Assembly: GCF_000955955.1 (NCBI RefSeq)
Contig: NZ_JYJG01000276.1
Location: forward strand, 1-34,727
DNA: 34,727 nt
Reading direction: 5' to 3'
Source: Lentzea aerocolonigenes
GTDB taxonomy: Bacteria; Actinomycetota; Actinomycetes; Mycobacteriales; Pseudonocardiaceae
Position numbers and translations under genes: made by a program. Under the pieces are notes generated by a model that searched no databases, was not told the origin of the DNA, and saw only the letters and a list, made by a program, of their open reading frames with translations. Positions 9,596-16,480 of the stretch are shown here, one piece after another; within the stretch, counting starts at the first letter, position 1; the number at the start of each line of letters is the position of its first letter.

Positions 9596-10387
9596 GTGAC
9601 TCCAGAAGAGCTGGCCGGCAAGGCCGCGGAAGAGATCCAGAGCCGCACCGGCGTGGCGAAGCACGACATCGCGATCGTGCTCGGCTCCGGCTGGCGGCCC
9701 GCCGCCGACGTGATCGGCGAGCCGACCTCCGAAATCCCCGTCGGTGAGCTGGAAGGCTTCGAGGCGCCGACCGCGCTCGGCCACGGCGGCACCATCCGTT
9801 CCGTCGAGGTGGGTGGCAAGAAGGTCCTCGTCGTCCTCGGCCGCACCCACGGCTACGAGGGCAAGGGTGTGCAGAAGGTCGTCCACGGCGTGCGCACGGC
9901 CGCGGCCGCCGGCGTGTCGACGATCGTGCTCACCAACGCTGCCGGTGGCCTGCGCCAGGGCATGTCGGTCGGGCAGCCGGTGCTGATCTCCGACCACCTC
10001 AACCTGACCTCGCTGTCGCCGCTGGTCGGCGCCCGGTTCGTGGACCTGACGGACCTGTACTCGCCGCGACTGCGCAAGCTCGCGCAGGAGATCGACCCTT
10101 CGCTGGAAGAGGGCGTGTACGCAGGTCTGCCCGGCCCGCACTTCGAGACGCCCGCCGAGATCCGGATGCTGCGCACGATGGGCGCGGACCTGGTCGGCAT
10201 GTCGACCGTGCACGAGGCCATCGCCGCACGTGCCGAGGGTGTCGAGGTGTTCGGGCTGTCGCTGGTCACGAACCTCGCGGCGGGCATCACCGGTGAGCCG
10301 CTGAACCACCAGGAGGTGCTGGACGCCGGTGCCGCCGCCGCTCAGCGCATGGGCACGCTGCTGCGCGAGCTGGTGGACCGCGCATGA
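9596..10387 (+). CDS. punA: Purine nucleoside phosphorylase (trimeric type)
   Basis: Encodes 263 residues of the PNP/MTAP family, catalysing phosphorolysis of purine (deoxy)nucleosides to free base and (deoxy)ribose-1-phosphate. Visible family motifs are IVLGSGW near the N-terminus (phosphate site), [30 protein letters not shown] and [11 protein letters not shown], followed by SLVTNLAAG near the base-binding site. Length fits the high-molecular-weight trimeric class, called deoD in mycobacteria. Its TGA overlaps the ATG of the mutase gene by four bases, so the two products are probably made together: phosphorolysis followed by 1- to 5-phosphate conversion. Confidence 0.95.
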   Translation: MTPEELAGKAAEEIQSRTGVAKHDIAIVLGSGWRPAADVIGEPTSEIPVGELEGFEAPTALGHGGTIRSVEVGGKKVLVVLGRTHGYEGKGVQKVVHGVRTAAAAGVSTIVLTNAAGGLRQGMSVGQPVLISDHLNLTSLSPLVGARFVDLTDLYSPRLRKLAQEIDPSLEEGVYAGLPGPHFETPAEIRMLRTMGADLVGMSTVHEAIAARAEGVEVFGLSLVTNLAAGITGEPLNHQEVLDAGAAAAQRMGTLLRELVDRA

Positions 10388-11985
10388 GCCTGACGCCGGC
10401 ACTGCGTGACGCGACGTTCCGGTGGATCGCTGACGACCCCTCCGACGCGACTCGAACCGAGCTGCAGGGCGTTCTGGCACGCGCGATGGGCGGCTCCGGC
10501 GAGGCGTTGGAGGACCTCCAAGACCGCATGGCCGGGCCGCTGACGTTCGGCACCGCCGGGCTGCGCGGGCCGGTTCGTGCCGGCACCAACGGCATGAACG
10601 TGGCCACGGTGGTCCGCACGACGGCTGGTCTGGCGTCGTGGCTCGGGACTTCCGGGCTGGTGTTCGTCGGACGCGACGCCCGGCACGGGTCGGAGGAGTT
10701 CGCGACCGCCGCCGCCGAGGTGATGGCGGCCGCGGGCTTCGACGTGCGGGTGCTGCCAGGGCCGTTGCCCACGCCGGTGCTCGCGTTCCTGGTCCGGAAC
10801 CACGGTGCGGTGGCCGGGATTCAGATCACCGCGTCGCACAACCCGCCCGCGGACAACGGGTACAAGCTCTACCTGTCCGGTGGGTCGCAGATCGTGCCGC
10901 CGTCGGACGGCGAGATCGAGAAGGCGATCGAGGCTGTTCCTGCCGCGGTTTCCGTGCCTCGTGCGTCGTCGTACTCGACAGTTTCCGAGGCCGAGATCGA
11001 CGCGTACCTGGAGCGGGTGGCCTCGCTGCCGCGCCAGAACGCGCGGGCGTTGAAGATCGCGCTGACGCCGATGCACGGCGTGGGTGGCGCATTCGCCGTG
11101 GAAGCGTTGCGGCGCGCGGGTTTCACCGACGTGCACGTGGTGCGGTCGCAGGCGGTCCCCGACCCGGACTTCCCGACCGTGGTGTTCCCGAACCCGGAGG
11201 AGCCTGGCGCGTCCGACGAGCTGCTTTCCCTTGCGGCGTCGGTGGACGCGGACCTGGCGATCGCGCTCGACCCCGATGCCGACAGGTGTGCTCTGGGTGT
11301 GCGGGACGGAGACAAGTGGCGGATGTTGCGCGGCGACGAGACGGGCGTGCTGCTCGGGTCGCTCGTGCTGTCGACGACCGAGTCCGCGGATCCTTTGGTG
11401 GCAACGACGATCGTGTCCTCGTCCTTGCTGAAGTCGATCGCCGCGGCGCACGGTGCTCGTTACGCGGAGACGCTGACGGGCTTCAAGTGGCTGGCGCGGG
11501 CCGGTGAAGGCCTGGTGTTCGCCTACGAGGAAGCACTCGGCAACTGCGTCGATCCTGCTCACGTGGCAGACAAGGACGGCATTTCGGCTGCGGTGGTGGC
11601 CGCGGATCTGGCTGCCGGCCTCAAGGCGTCGGGGCGCACGCTGCTGGACGCGCTGGACCAGCTCGCGTTGGACCACGGCCTGCACCTGACCGACCAGGTT
11701 TCCCTGCGCTACACCGATTTGTCGCTGATCGGCGCGACGATGGCGCGGCTGCGCGCGGAACCCCCTGCGGATTTCTCGTCGGAGGACCTGCTGCCCAGTG
11801 CGGACGTGCTGCGCTGGACCGCGGACGGCGTGCGCGTGATCGTGCGACCGTCCGGCACGGAGCCGAAGCTCAAGGCGTACCTGGAAGTCGTCGAGCCGGT
11901 CACGGACGGACTGGAGTCCGCCCGTGCCGCTGGCAAGGCTCGATTGGCTGAACTACGGGAACGAGTGACTGCACTCGTCAGCTAG
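10384..11985 (+). CDS. pmmB: Phospho-sugar mutase (PmmB-like; probable phosphopentomutase role)
   Basis: Encodes a 533-residue alpha-D-phosphohexomutase-family enzyme. Motifs in order: [17 protein letters not shown], catalytic phosphoserine loop [16 protein letters not shown] (Ser151), metal loop DPDADRC, specificity loop [10 protein letters not shown] and phosphate-binding [14 protein letters not shown]. The annotation phosphomannomutase is usual for this group, but the family (PGM2-like) includes phosphopentomutases. Coupling by ATGA overlap to PNP, with deoC further along, makes interconversion of (deoxy)ribose-1- and -5-phosphate the likely job; that is inference. The gene ends convergently with the next one, overlapping it by eight bases. 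Confidence 0.93.
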   Translation: MSLTPALRDATFRWIADDPSDATRTELQGVLARAMGGSGEALEDLQDRMAGPLTFGTAGLRGPVRAGTNGMNVATVVRTTAGLASWLGTSGLVFVGRDARHGSEEFATAAAEVMAAAGFDVRVLPGPLPTPVLAFLVRNHGAVAGIQITASHNPPADNGYKLYLSGGSQIVPPSDGEIEKAIEAVPAAVSVPRASSYSTVSEAEIDAYLERVASLPRQNARALKIALTPMHGVGGAFAVEALRRAGFTDVHVVRSQAVPDPDFPTVVFPNPEEPGASDELLSLAASVDADLAIALDPDADRCALGVRDGDKWRMLRGDETGVLLGSLVLSTTESADPLVATTIVSSSLLKSIAAAHGARYAETLTGFKWLARAGEGLVFAYEEALGNCVDPAHVADKDGISAAVVAADLAAGLKASGRTLLDALDQLALDHGLHLTDQVSLRYTDLSLIGATMARLRAEPPADFSSEDLLPSADVLRWTADGVRVIVRPSGTEPKLKAYLEVVEPVTDGLESARAAGKARLAELRERVTALVS

Positions 11986-12322
11986 CTGGGAAAGCGATCG
12001 CCCACGCGAGCGCGAGCACCGCGAGGACGAATCCCCCGCCGGCCACGAGGTAAGCCCTTCTGGTCGGCGGGGCGATCGCGTTGCGACGCCCCTCGGTGAC
12101 CGCCGCGACGGCGATCCGCCCGAAGATGTACGCGATCGTGCAAAGCCCCACGCCGAGTCCGAACAACATCGTGTTGATGTCCCACGGGCTGTGGTCGAAC
12201 CCCGGCCACACCGACGCGAAGAGGGGCCCGAACCCGATCATCCCGATGCCGATCGCAAGGCCGAAACCCCAGGTGATGCGACGCTGACGAGGACTGGTGG
12301 TCATAAGGGCGGTGGTCTTCAT
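11978..12322 (-). CDS. Small integral membrane protein, unknown function
   Basis: Encodes 114 residues with three predicted membrane helices: around WGFGLAIGIGMIGFGPLFAS, around INTMLFGLGVGLCTIAYIFG, and the C-terminal LVAGGGFVLAVLALAWAIAF. The ATG at 12322 is chosen because AGGAGGG stands four to five bases before it; an in-frame ATG six codons upstream lacks this. The gene follows the broken methyltransferase on the same strand with a 21-base gap that holds this ribosome site, so both may be cotranscribed. Its 3' end overlaps that of the mutase by eight bases. I do not recognise the family. Confidence 0.75.
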   Translation of the reverse strand: MKTTALMTTSPRQRRITWGFGLAIGIGMIGFGPLFASVWPGFDHSPWDINTMLFGLGVGLCTIAYIFGRIAVAAVTEGRRNAIAPPTRRAYLVAGGGFVLAVLALAWAIAFPAS

Positions 12323-12343
12323 GGTCCCTCCTGTGTACACCCA

Positions 12344-12977
12344 CTAGGACGTCTGTCGGGTCGCGGGGTTCCGTTTGTGAAGCAACAAGAACGCCTGCGG
12401 TCCCCCTTCGTCCACACCCTTCTGACGTATCAGCCGTGCCTGTTCGTTGAAGCCGGCTTCGATCGCGTTGCCCGCGGTCTCGTCGACGTCGTGCCAGTGG
12501 ACGTAGAGGTCCACGTCGTGGCCGTACGCGTGGGCGAGGTGCCGTTTCTGGTTGCCTGCCTTGAAAGCATGCAACAGGTACCCGCCTGGCCGCAGCACGC
12601 GGTGGAATTCGTTCCACGGCACGGCTTCCGCGGGCATGTGGACCGTGGAGTACCAGACGACGGCGCCGCCGAGGCTGTCGTCCGCCAGGTCGAGCCCGGT
12701 GATGTCGCCCTGGGTGAAGATGAGGTGCGGGTACAGGGTTCTCGCCTGTTTCGAGCATGCCGTCGGAGAGGTCGATGCCTGACACGCCCAGCCCGAGTCC
12801 GTGCAGGTGCTGGGTGATGCGGCCGGTGCCGCAGCCGAGGTCCGCGACCGGGCCCTCGACCAGCTCGGCGAACGCTCGCATGATCGCGGCGTCGAGGGGG
12901 CGGCCGTCGTGCGCGTCCGGGATGAGCTGGGCGTAGCTCGCGGCAACAATGTCGTAGGAGGCGCGGGTCATGGTCAT
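12344..12977 (-). pseudogene. Class I SAM-dependent methyltransferase broken by +1 frameshift
   Basis: Two overlapping frames together make one methyltransferase. The first, from ATG 12977 (or 12971), contains SAM motif I VADLGCGTGR (44-53) and continues to SDGMLET; the second resumes at TLYPHLIFTQGDITGLDL and runs to the stop at 12344, with VVWYSTVHMP and VLRPGGYLLHAFK in family positions. Removing one of the two C bases at 12745-12746 (plus strand) joins them into a ~210-residue protein, normal for the family. Either the gene is recently inactivated or the base is a sequencing/assembly error near a contig end of limited quality. Substrate unknown. It is divergent from the 154-residue gene, with start codons only 14-20 bases apart. 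Confidence 0.8.
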
Positions 12978-12978
12978 C

Positions 12979-12984
12979 TATGTT
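12979..12984 (+). promoter_or_regulatory. -10 element TATGTT, leaderless start of 154-residue protein
   Basis: TATGTT ends seven bases before the ATG at 12992 and lies almost on the start of the divergent methyltransferase gene, so the two promoters must overlap each other and the opposite coding sequence. It argues for ATG 12992 over the in-frame ATG at 12980. Confidence 0.4.
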
Positions 12985-12991
12985 GCCGCGC

Positions 12992-13456
12992 ATGGAGTAC
13001 ACGCGGCGTGACCTGGCACTCGCCTACCTCAACGCGCACGAGATGCCCGAGAGCGTCCCCTCCCCGCCGGAGTCGCTCGCCGCGCGGCTGAAGACCTACC
13101 ACCAGGAACTGCTGCGCGGGCTGAGACACCTCTTCGACTTCAGCCTGCAGGACGAGCCGGCCCTCCAGTTCTTCCTGCGCAGCGTCGCGCGCTCGTACCG
13201 CACCAACACGTACCCGCTCTCCGGGTTGCTGGAAGGCGGCCTGCTCTTCCAGCGCGTCGAGGGCACCGGCACGCTGGAGATCTGCGCCGAACTGCGGGAG
13301 ACCCACGAACAGACCCAGGAGCGGCACGTCGACCTGGCCGAGATGATTCTGGCGCTGGCCAAGCCGGACAACGGCGAGGTCGTCACCAGCGAACAGCTCA
13401 ACGCGATCGGAGTGGACGACGTGGAGCCGACCGACCCCGACTTCGAGTGGTACTAA
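12992..13456 (+). CDS. Unrecognised 154-residue cytoplasmic protein
   Basis: Starts MEYTRRDLALAYLNAHEMPE. It has no signal peptide or membrane helix, looks mostly helical, and ends in an acidic tail (VEPTDPDFEWY). Codon third positions are strongly G/C, as in real genes here. An in-frame ATG four codons upstream (12980) is possible, but TATGTT would then overlap the start codon. Nine bases after its stop begins the flavodoxin-like reductase gene, whose ribosome site AAAGG overlaps this stop, so the two likely form an operon. I do not recognise the family and assign no function. Confidence 0.7.
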   Translation: MEYTRRDLALAYLNAHEMPESVPSPPESLAARLKTYHQELLRGLRHLFDFSLQDEPALQFFLRSVARSYRTNTYPLSGLLEGGLLFQRVEGTGTLEICAELRETHEQTQERHVDLAEMILALAKPDNGEVVTSEQLNAIGVDDVEPTDPDFEWY

Positions 13457-13464
13457 AGGCGGTC

Positions 13465-13914
13465 ATGAGGCTGTTGATCGTCCACCACACGCCGTCACCC
13501 GCCCTGCAGGCCATGTTCGAGGCGGTCGTCGCGGGTGCGACCACGCCCGAGATCGAGGGCGTCGAGGTCGTGCGCCGAGCCGCGTTGTCCACAACCGCTG
13601 TGGATGTGTTGGAGGCGGACGGCTACCTGCTGGGCACGCCCGCCAACCTCGGCTACATGAGCGGCGCGTTGAAGCACTTCTTCGACACCGTCTACTACCC
13701 GTGCCTGGACTCCACACAGGGCAGGCCGTTCGGGTTGTACGTGCACGGCAACAACGACACGACGGGTGCGGTGCGCAGCGTGGAGACGGCCACGACCGGG
13801 TTGGGCTGGGAGAAGGTGGCGCAGCACGTGGTCGTCACGGGCGAACCCGAGAAGGCCGACCTGGAAGCCTGCTGGGAGCTCGGCGCCACCGTCGCGGCCC
13901 AGTTGTCCACATAA
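13465..13914 (+). CDS. Flavodoxin-like NAD(P)H-dependent reductase
   Basis: Encodes 149 residues with a flavodoxin/WrbA-type fold: RLLIVHHTPSPALQAMFEAV at the FMN phosphate loop, and GYLLGTPANLGYMSGALKHF plus FFDTVYYP, a signature of NAD(P)H-dependent FMN reductases and quinone reductases. GLYVHGNNDT matches the third flavin loop. The ATG at 13465 is chosen because AAAGG precedes it by a few bases; an upstream in-frame GTG would overlap the preceding gene. It probably reduces flavin, quinone or a similar acceptor in the cytoplasm. Gene end and the convergent aldo/keto reductase are separated by a strong hairpin. Confidence 0.85.
   Translation: MRLLIVHHTPSPALQAMFEAVVAGATTPEIEGVEVVRRAALSTTAVDVLEADGYLLGTPANLGYMSGALKHFFDTVYYPCLDSTQGRPFGLYVHGNNDTTGAVRSVETATTGLGWEKVAQHVVVTGEPEKADLEACWELGATVAAQLST
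13585..13593 (+). promoter_or_regulatory. DnaA-box sequence TTGTCCACA (intragenic)
   Basis: An exact match to the TTGTCCACA form of the actinobacterial DnaA box, inside the flavodoxin-like gene. It is the outlying member of a group with three more at 13903-13957; I found no other exact copy in the window. Confidence 0.4.
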
Positions 13915-13957
13915 AACCAGGGTTGTCCACAGCCTCTTGTCCCCAACCTGTGGACAA
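13903..13957. promoter_or_regulatory. Cluster of three exact DnaA-box sequences
   Basis: TTGTCCACA occurs at 13903-13911 and 13923-13931 on the plus strand and at 13949-13957 on the minus strand. The last two sit in the opposite arms of the hairpin at 13917-13963. No dnaA, dnaN or other replication gene is near, so this is not a recognised oriC. DnaA binding is inference from the match alone. Confidence 0.4.
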
Positions 13958-13963
13958 CCCTGG
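13917..13963. terminator. Bidirectional 16-bp hairpin between convergent genes
   Basis: CCAGGGTTGTCCACAG (13917-13932) and CTGTGGACAACCCTGG (13948-13963) are perfect reverse complements around a 15-base loop. AAAA precedes the stem at 13913-13916. It fills the gap between the convergent reductase and aldo/keto reductase genes, so a bidirectional terminator is the simplest reading, though its arms also contain DnaA-box sequences. Confidence 0.7.
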
Positions 13964-13971
13964 GGATACTT

Positions 13972-13987
13972 TCGAACGTATGTTCTA
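13972..13987. promoter_or_regulatory. SOS-box-like sequence (LexA)
   Basis: TCGAACGTATGTTCTA differs from the Gram-positive/mycobacterial SOS palindrome TCGAAC-N4-GTTCGA at one position. It overlaps the stop codon of the aldo/keto reductase gene in a convergent region, where no protein-gene promoter is expected, so a functional role is uncertain. Confidence 0.3.
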
Positions 13988-14962
13988 GCGACCCACGGAG
14001 CTCATGTCCGGGTAGCGATCACCGGCGACGGCCGAGGCGGGCACAGCGGCCTCGATCGCGGCCAGGTCGTCCGCGGACAGCTCCAGCGAAGCCGCCGCCA
14101 CGTTCTCCTCCAGGTACTTGATCCGCTTGGTACCCGGAATCGGCACGACGTCGTCGCCCCGGTGCTGGACCCACGCCAACGCCAGCTGACCAGCGGTCAC
14201 ACCCCGGTCGGAAGCCAACGCGCGCAGCTCCTCCACCATCTTCAGGTTCGTGTCGAGGTTCGAACCCGAGAACCGCGGCTGAGCCACCCCGCGGAAGTCG
14301 CCGGCACCGAAATCGGCAGCAGAGGTGAAGCGGCCGGTCAGCACACCACGGCCCAGAGGCGAGTACGGCACGAGGCCGATGCCCAGCTCGCGTGCGGTTG
14401 GCACGATCTCGGCCTCGATGTCCCGCGACCACAGCGACCACTCGCTCTGCAAAGCGGTGATCGGGTGCACCGCGTGTGCCCGGCGAAGGGTGTCGGCGCC
14501 GGCCTCCGACAGGCCCAGGAACCGCACCTTGCCCTCGGTCACCAGCTCGGCCATCGCGCCGACGGTCTCCTCGATCGGCGTGTCGGCCGGCACGCGGTGC
14601 AGGTAGTAGAGGTCGATCACGTCGGTCCCGAGCCTGCGCAGAGACCCCTCGACCGACGAGCGCACGTAGTCGCGGTCGCCCCGGATCGAACGTCCGCCCT
14701 CTTCGCGCACGATGCCGAACTTCGTGGCCAGCACGACGTCCGAACGACGGCCCGCGATCGCGCGGCCCACCAGCTCCTCGTTCACGTACGGGCCGTACAT
14801 GTCGGCCGTGTCGAGCAGCGTCACACCGAGCTCCAGCGCCCGGTGGATCACCGAGATCGACTCCGACTCGTCGCCGGCGCCGTAGAACTCCGACATTCCC
14901 ATGCAGCCGAGCCCCTGCGGCCCGACCTCGAGCTCCCCGAGCTTCACACGCTTTTCCGTCAT
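13985..14962 (-). CDS. Aldo/keto reductase
   Basis: Encodes 325 residues of an NADPH-dependent aldo/keto reductase (TIM barrel). The catalytic tetrad is present in context: Asp and Tyr in [12 protein letters not shown], Lys in VLATKFGI and His in DLYYLHRVP. The N-terminal [10 protein letters not shown] and the C-terminal [14 protein letters not shown] fit the group of short-loop reductases acting on small aldehydes and ketones. Transcription likely starts at the ATG from a MerR-type promoter (14970-15000). The MerR gene encoded 425 bases upstream on the same strand carries the same promoter architecture, so it probably controls this enzyme, perhaps in response to electrophiles or aldehydes (inference). 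Confidence 0.94.
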   Translation of the reverse strand: MTEKRVKLGELEVGPQGLGCMGMSEFYGAGDESESISVIHRALELGVTLLDTADMYGPYVNEELVGRAIAGRRSDVVLATKFGIVREEGGRSIRGDRDYVRSSVEGSLRRLGTDVIDLYYLHRVPADTPIEETVGAMAELVTEGKVRFLGLSEAGADTLRRAHAVHPITALQSEWSLWSRDIEAEIVPTARELGIGLVPYSPLGRGVLTGRFTSAADFGAGDFRGVAQPRFSGSNLDTNLKMVEELRALASDRGVTAGQLALAWVQHRGDDVVPIPGTKRIKYLEENVAAASLELSADDLAAIEAAVPASAVAGDRYPDMSSVGR

Positions 14963-14969
14963 GACGACA

Positions 14970-15000
14970 ACGCTAGGACCTGGAGCGCGCTCTAGCTCAA
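14970..15000 (-). promoter_or_regulatory. MerR-type promoter with 19-base spacer (aldo/keto reductase)
   Basis: On the minus strand TTGAGC (14995-15000) and TAGCGT (14970-14975) are separated by 19 bases, the stretched spacer typical of MerR-activated promoters. The spacer holds an imperfect dyad centred on GCGC: GAGCTAGAG / CTCCAGGTC around it. Seven bases separate TAGCGT from the ATG at 14962, so the mRNA should be leaderless. Confidence 0.75.
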
Positions 15001-15112
15001 GTACCGAAACCTGGGACCCGGGTCACGTTCCGGCCGTCGCCCGTGATCGTCACGGCAGTCGCTTTCTCCACTGCCACGGCATCTTTCATGGATGTACAGG
15101 TTCGAATCATGA

Positions 15113-15391
15113 ACAGCAGCGTCTTCGGCGACCTCACGACGCGAGGGCGGCACCACGTCTGCCCACCTCGAGTCGCGAAACATCCGCATCGCCACCGGCT
15201 CAGCGCATTCCGTTGTTCCTGCACCATCCGCTCGAACAACCACCGGCGCCGGACGCGAGCCGCTGCCCCCTCCCGGTGCCGTCACCGTCACCGCGCGGTG
15301 GCACGCGCTCGGGGTGGACGAGGGCAGCATCGTGTTGGACGGAACGGCGATCCGGGCGGGTGCGGGACTGGCCCTGTCCGTCTGGTCCTAG
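15113..15391 (+). pseudogene. Possible 5'-truncated coding remnant
   Basis: The 425-base gap between the aldo/keto reductase and merR holds an open plus-strand frame with no usable ATG or early GTG. Its last ~38 codons have strongly G/C third positions and encode a protein-like end, GAVTVTARWHALGVDEGS and then SIVLDGTAIRAGAGLALSVW. Its TAG overlaps the merR stop as CTAG (15388-15391), like other convergent ends in this window. It may be the C-terminal relic of a lost gene. On the minus strand 14997-15110 a 37-codon frame also exists; I see no support for it. Family not recognised. Confidence 0.3.
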
Positions 15392-15765
15392 GCCGTCGCC
15401 TCCAAGTCCCGCTCGACCACCGCGTAGTGGTCGATCTTGTAATCGAGCACTTCCAGGCACGTCTGCAGCTCCGCGATGCGGGCGCGGACGTCGTTGCGGT
15501 GCTCGACGAGGATCTCCTTGCGGCGGCCTGCCGTCAGGTCGCCGCGGTGCCTGAGCTGCGCGAACTCGCGCATCATGCGGATCGGCATGCCGGTCGTGCG
15601 CAGACGCGTCACGAAGGCCAGCCAACCCAGGTCTTCTTCCGAGTAGCTGCGGCGCCCACCCGAGTCTCGCGCGGGCGGGTCGACAAGCCCGATTCGTTCG
15701 TAGTAGCGCAAGGTGTCGATGGACAACCCACTGCGCTGCGCGGCTTGGGCTATCGAGTAACTCAC
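15388..15765 (-). CDS. MerR family transcriptional regulator
   Basis: Encodes 125 residues. The N-terminal winged helix-turn-helix YSIAQAAQRSGLSIDTLRYY is followed by ERIGLVDPPARDSGGRRSYS, diagnostic of MerR, then by a long dimerisation coiled coil (about 75-120). There is no metal-binding Cys pattern at the C-terminus, so an organic inducer is likelier than a metal; this group is common next to aldo/keto reductases. GTG at 15765 is the start because the promoter -10 sits seven bases upstream. Its own promoter carries the same operator as that of the reductase gene, indicating autoregulation. Confidence 0.93.
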   Translation of the reverse strand: MSYSIAQAAQRSGLSIDTLRYYERIGLVDPPARDSGGRRSYSEEDLGWLAFVTRLRTTGMPIRMMREFAQLRHRGDLTAGRRKEILVEHRNDVRARIAELQTCLEVLDYKIDHYAVVERDLEATA

Positions 15766-15772
15766 GGCAACG

Positions 15773-15803
15773 ACGCTACGAGCTAGAGTGCGCTCTAGGT
15801 CAA
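15773..15803 (-). promoter_or_regulatory. MerR-type promoter with 19-base spacer (merR)
   Basis: TTGACC (15798-15803) and TAGCGT (15773-15778) on the minus strand are 19 bases apart, with a near-perfect dyad GACCTAGAG-CGCA-CTCTAGCTC overlapping the -35 and spacer. TAGCGT is again seven bases before the GTG at 15765. Architecture, -10 sequence and start spacing are identical to the promoter at 14970-15000. Confidence 0.8.
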
Positions 15804-16186
15804 GCGGAATCCTTCGGAAGTCCCCACGCTTCGAGATGGCCGGCCATCTCGGGGACGTCGATCTTGTCGCGACCGAGGGCCCGCACCAGGTCCAGGGCGT
15901 CGTCCTCGTCCGCGTCGATCCAGTAGCCGTTGATGTCGCACATCGTCACGGCGGAGACCCAGCCGAGCCGCCAGTTTCCCTCCACCAGGGGACGGGTTCG
16001 CACGATCGAGTCAAGTAAGGCGGAGGACTTCAGCCACAGCGTGTCGTAGGCCTCCACGCCGAGCACGGTGGCGCGGGGACGGTACGCCGCTGTGTCCAGC
16101 AGGCCGATGTCCCTGACGACGAGGTCGCCACCGGTCACGGCTGTGGCCAGCACCAAGAGGTCCCCGGCGTCGAGGTAGGAGATCAC
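15800..16186 (-). CDS. Doc/Fic-like toxin with altered active-site motif
   Basis: Encodes 128 residues resembling the Doc (death-on-curing) branch of the Fic family, whose members modify targets such as EF-Tu by phosphorylation. The region RDIGLLDTAAYRPRAT and the helix LKSSALLDSIVRTRPL align with Doc. The FIC loop, normally HxFxDGNKR, reads R65-P-L-V-E-G-N71-W-R73: the catalytic His is Arg and the Lys is Trp, while Gly-Asn and Arg are kept. It may be inactive, altered in chemistry, or belong to a variant subfamily. GTG at 16186 is the start. The ribbon-helix-helix gene lies 32 bases upstream, as expected for a toxin-antitoxin operon. Confidence 0.8.
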   Translation of the reverse strand: MISYLDAGDLLVLATAVTGGDLVVRDIGLLDTAAYRPRATVLGVEAYDTLWLKSSALLDSIVRTRPLVEGNWRLGWVSAVTMCDINGYWIDADEDDALDLVRALGRDKIDVPEMAGHLEAWGLPKDSA

Positions 16187-16218
16187 GGCACCCAGTTGAT
16201 CACAGAGGTCTGACAGTT

Positions 16219-16425
16219 TCAGGAAGAACCGAGCCTATCCAAAAGACCTCGGTACTTCGGCAGGACTCGCCCCAGAACCTCGCCGAGCTTTTCTTCCTGC
16301 TGCATGCGCTGGTAGCGGTCCGCGATCGCGAGACGCACGACCTCCTGCTTGGAGCGCCCCTCGGCCTGCGCGAGTTCAGCGAGCCGGTGGTTCTCCTCGT
16401 CGGTCAACCGCAAGGTCATCGCCAT
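16219..16425 (-). CDS. Ribbon-helix-helix (CopG-like) antitoxin
   Basis: Encodes 68 residues. The N-terminus TLRLTDEENHRLAELAQAEG followed by RSKQEVVRLAI is a ribbon-helix-helix DNA-binding fold; the C-terminal ~25 residues would wrap the toxin. It precedes the Doc-like gene on the same strand, so it is likely the antitoxin and autorepressor. ATG 16425 is preferred over an upstream GTG at 16452 because TACCGT lies six bases before it. Divergent from the TetR gene across 55 bases. Confidence 0.82.
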   Translation of the reverse strand: MAMTLRLTDEENHRLAELAQAEGRSKQEVVRLAIADRYQRMQQEEKLGEVLGRVLPKYRGLLDRLGSS

Positions 16426-16431
16426 GGACGG

Positions 16432-16460
16432 ACGGTACCAATGTGATACCACGCTGACCA
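16432..16460 (-). promoter_or_regulatory. Promoter of toxin-antitoxin operon, leaderless
   Basis: TGGTCA (16455-16460) and TACCGT (16432-16437) on the minus strand are 17 bases apart, and the latter is six bases from ATG 16425. GGTA and TACC half-sites at 16434-16450 could serve the antitoxin as operator. Confidence 0.45.
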
Positions 16461-16468
16461 GCGGCCGT

Positions 16469-16474
16469 TAGGAT
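16469..16474 (+). promoter_or_regulatory. -10 element TAGGAT, leaderless start of TetR gene
   Basis: TAGGAT ends six bases before the ATG at 16481, supporting that ATG over the GTG at 16478. No convincing -35. Confidence 0.4.
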
Positions 16475-16480
16475 TGCGTG

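Noticed and set aside
7892..10480. 862-codon open frame on the minus strand
   Set aside because: Antisense shadow of the kinase and PNP genes; composition rich in Arg, His and Gln and no domain.
11982..12977. 331-codon frame starting with the methyltransferase N-terminus
   Set aside because: After residue ~80 it runs out of frame through the methyltransferase and the membrane protein gene as Arg/His-rich nonsense; only its start is real.
14997..15110. 37-codon minus-strand frame upstream of the aldo/keto reductase
   Set aside because: No ribosome site or promoter, includes the MerR promoter region context only, and resembles nothing known.
15095..15112. tRNA T-loop-like sequence GGTTCGAATC
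   Set aside because: The flanking bases do not form a T-stem, and no acceptor, D- or anticodon arm is found around it.
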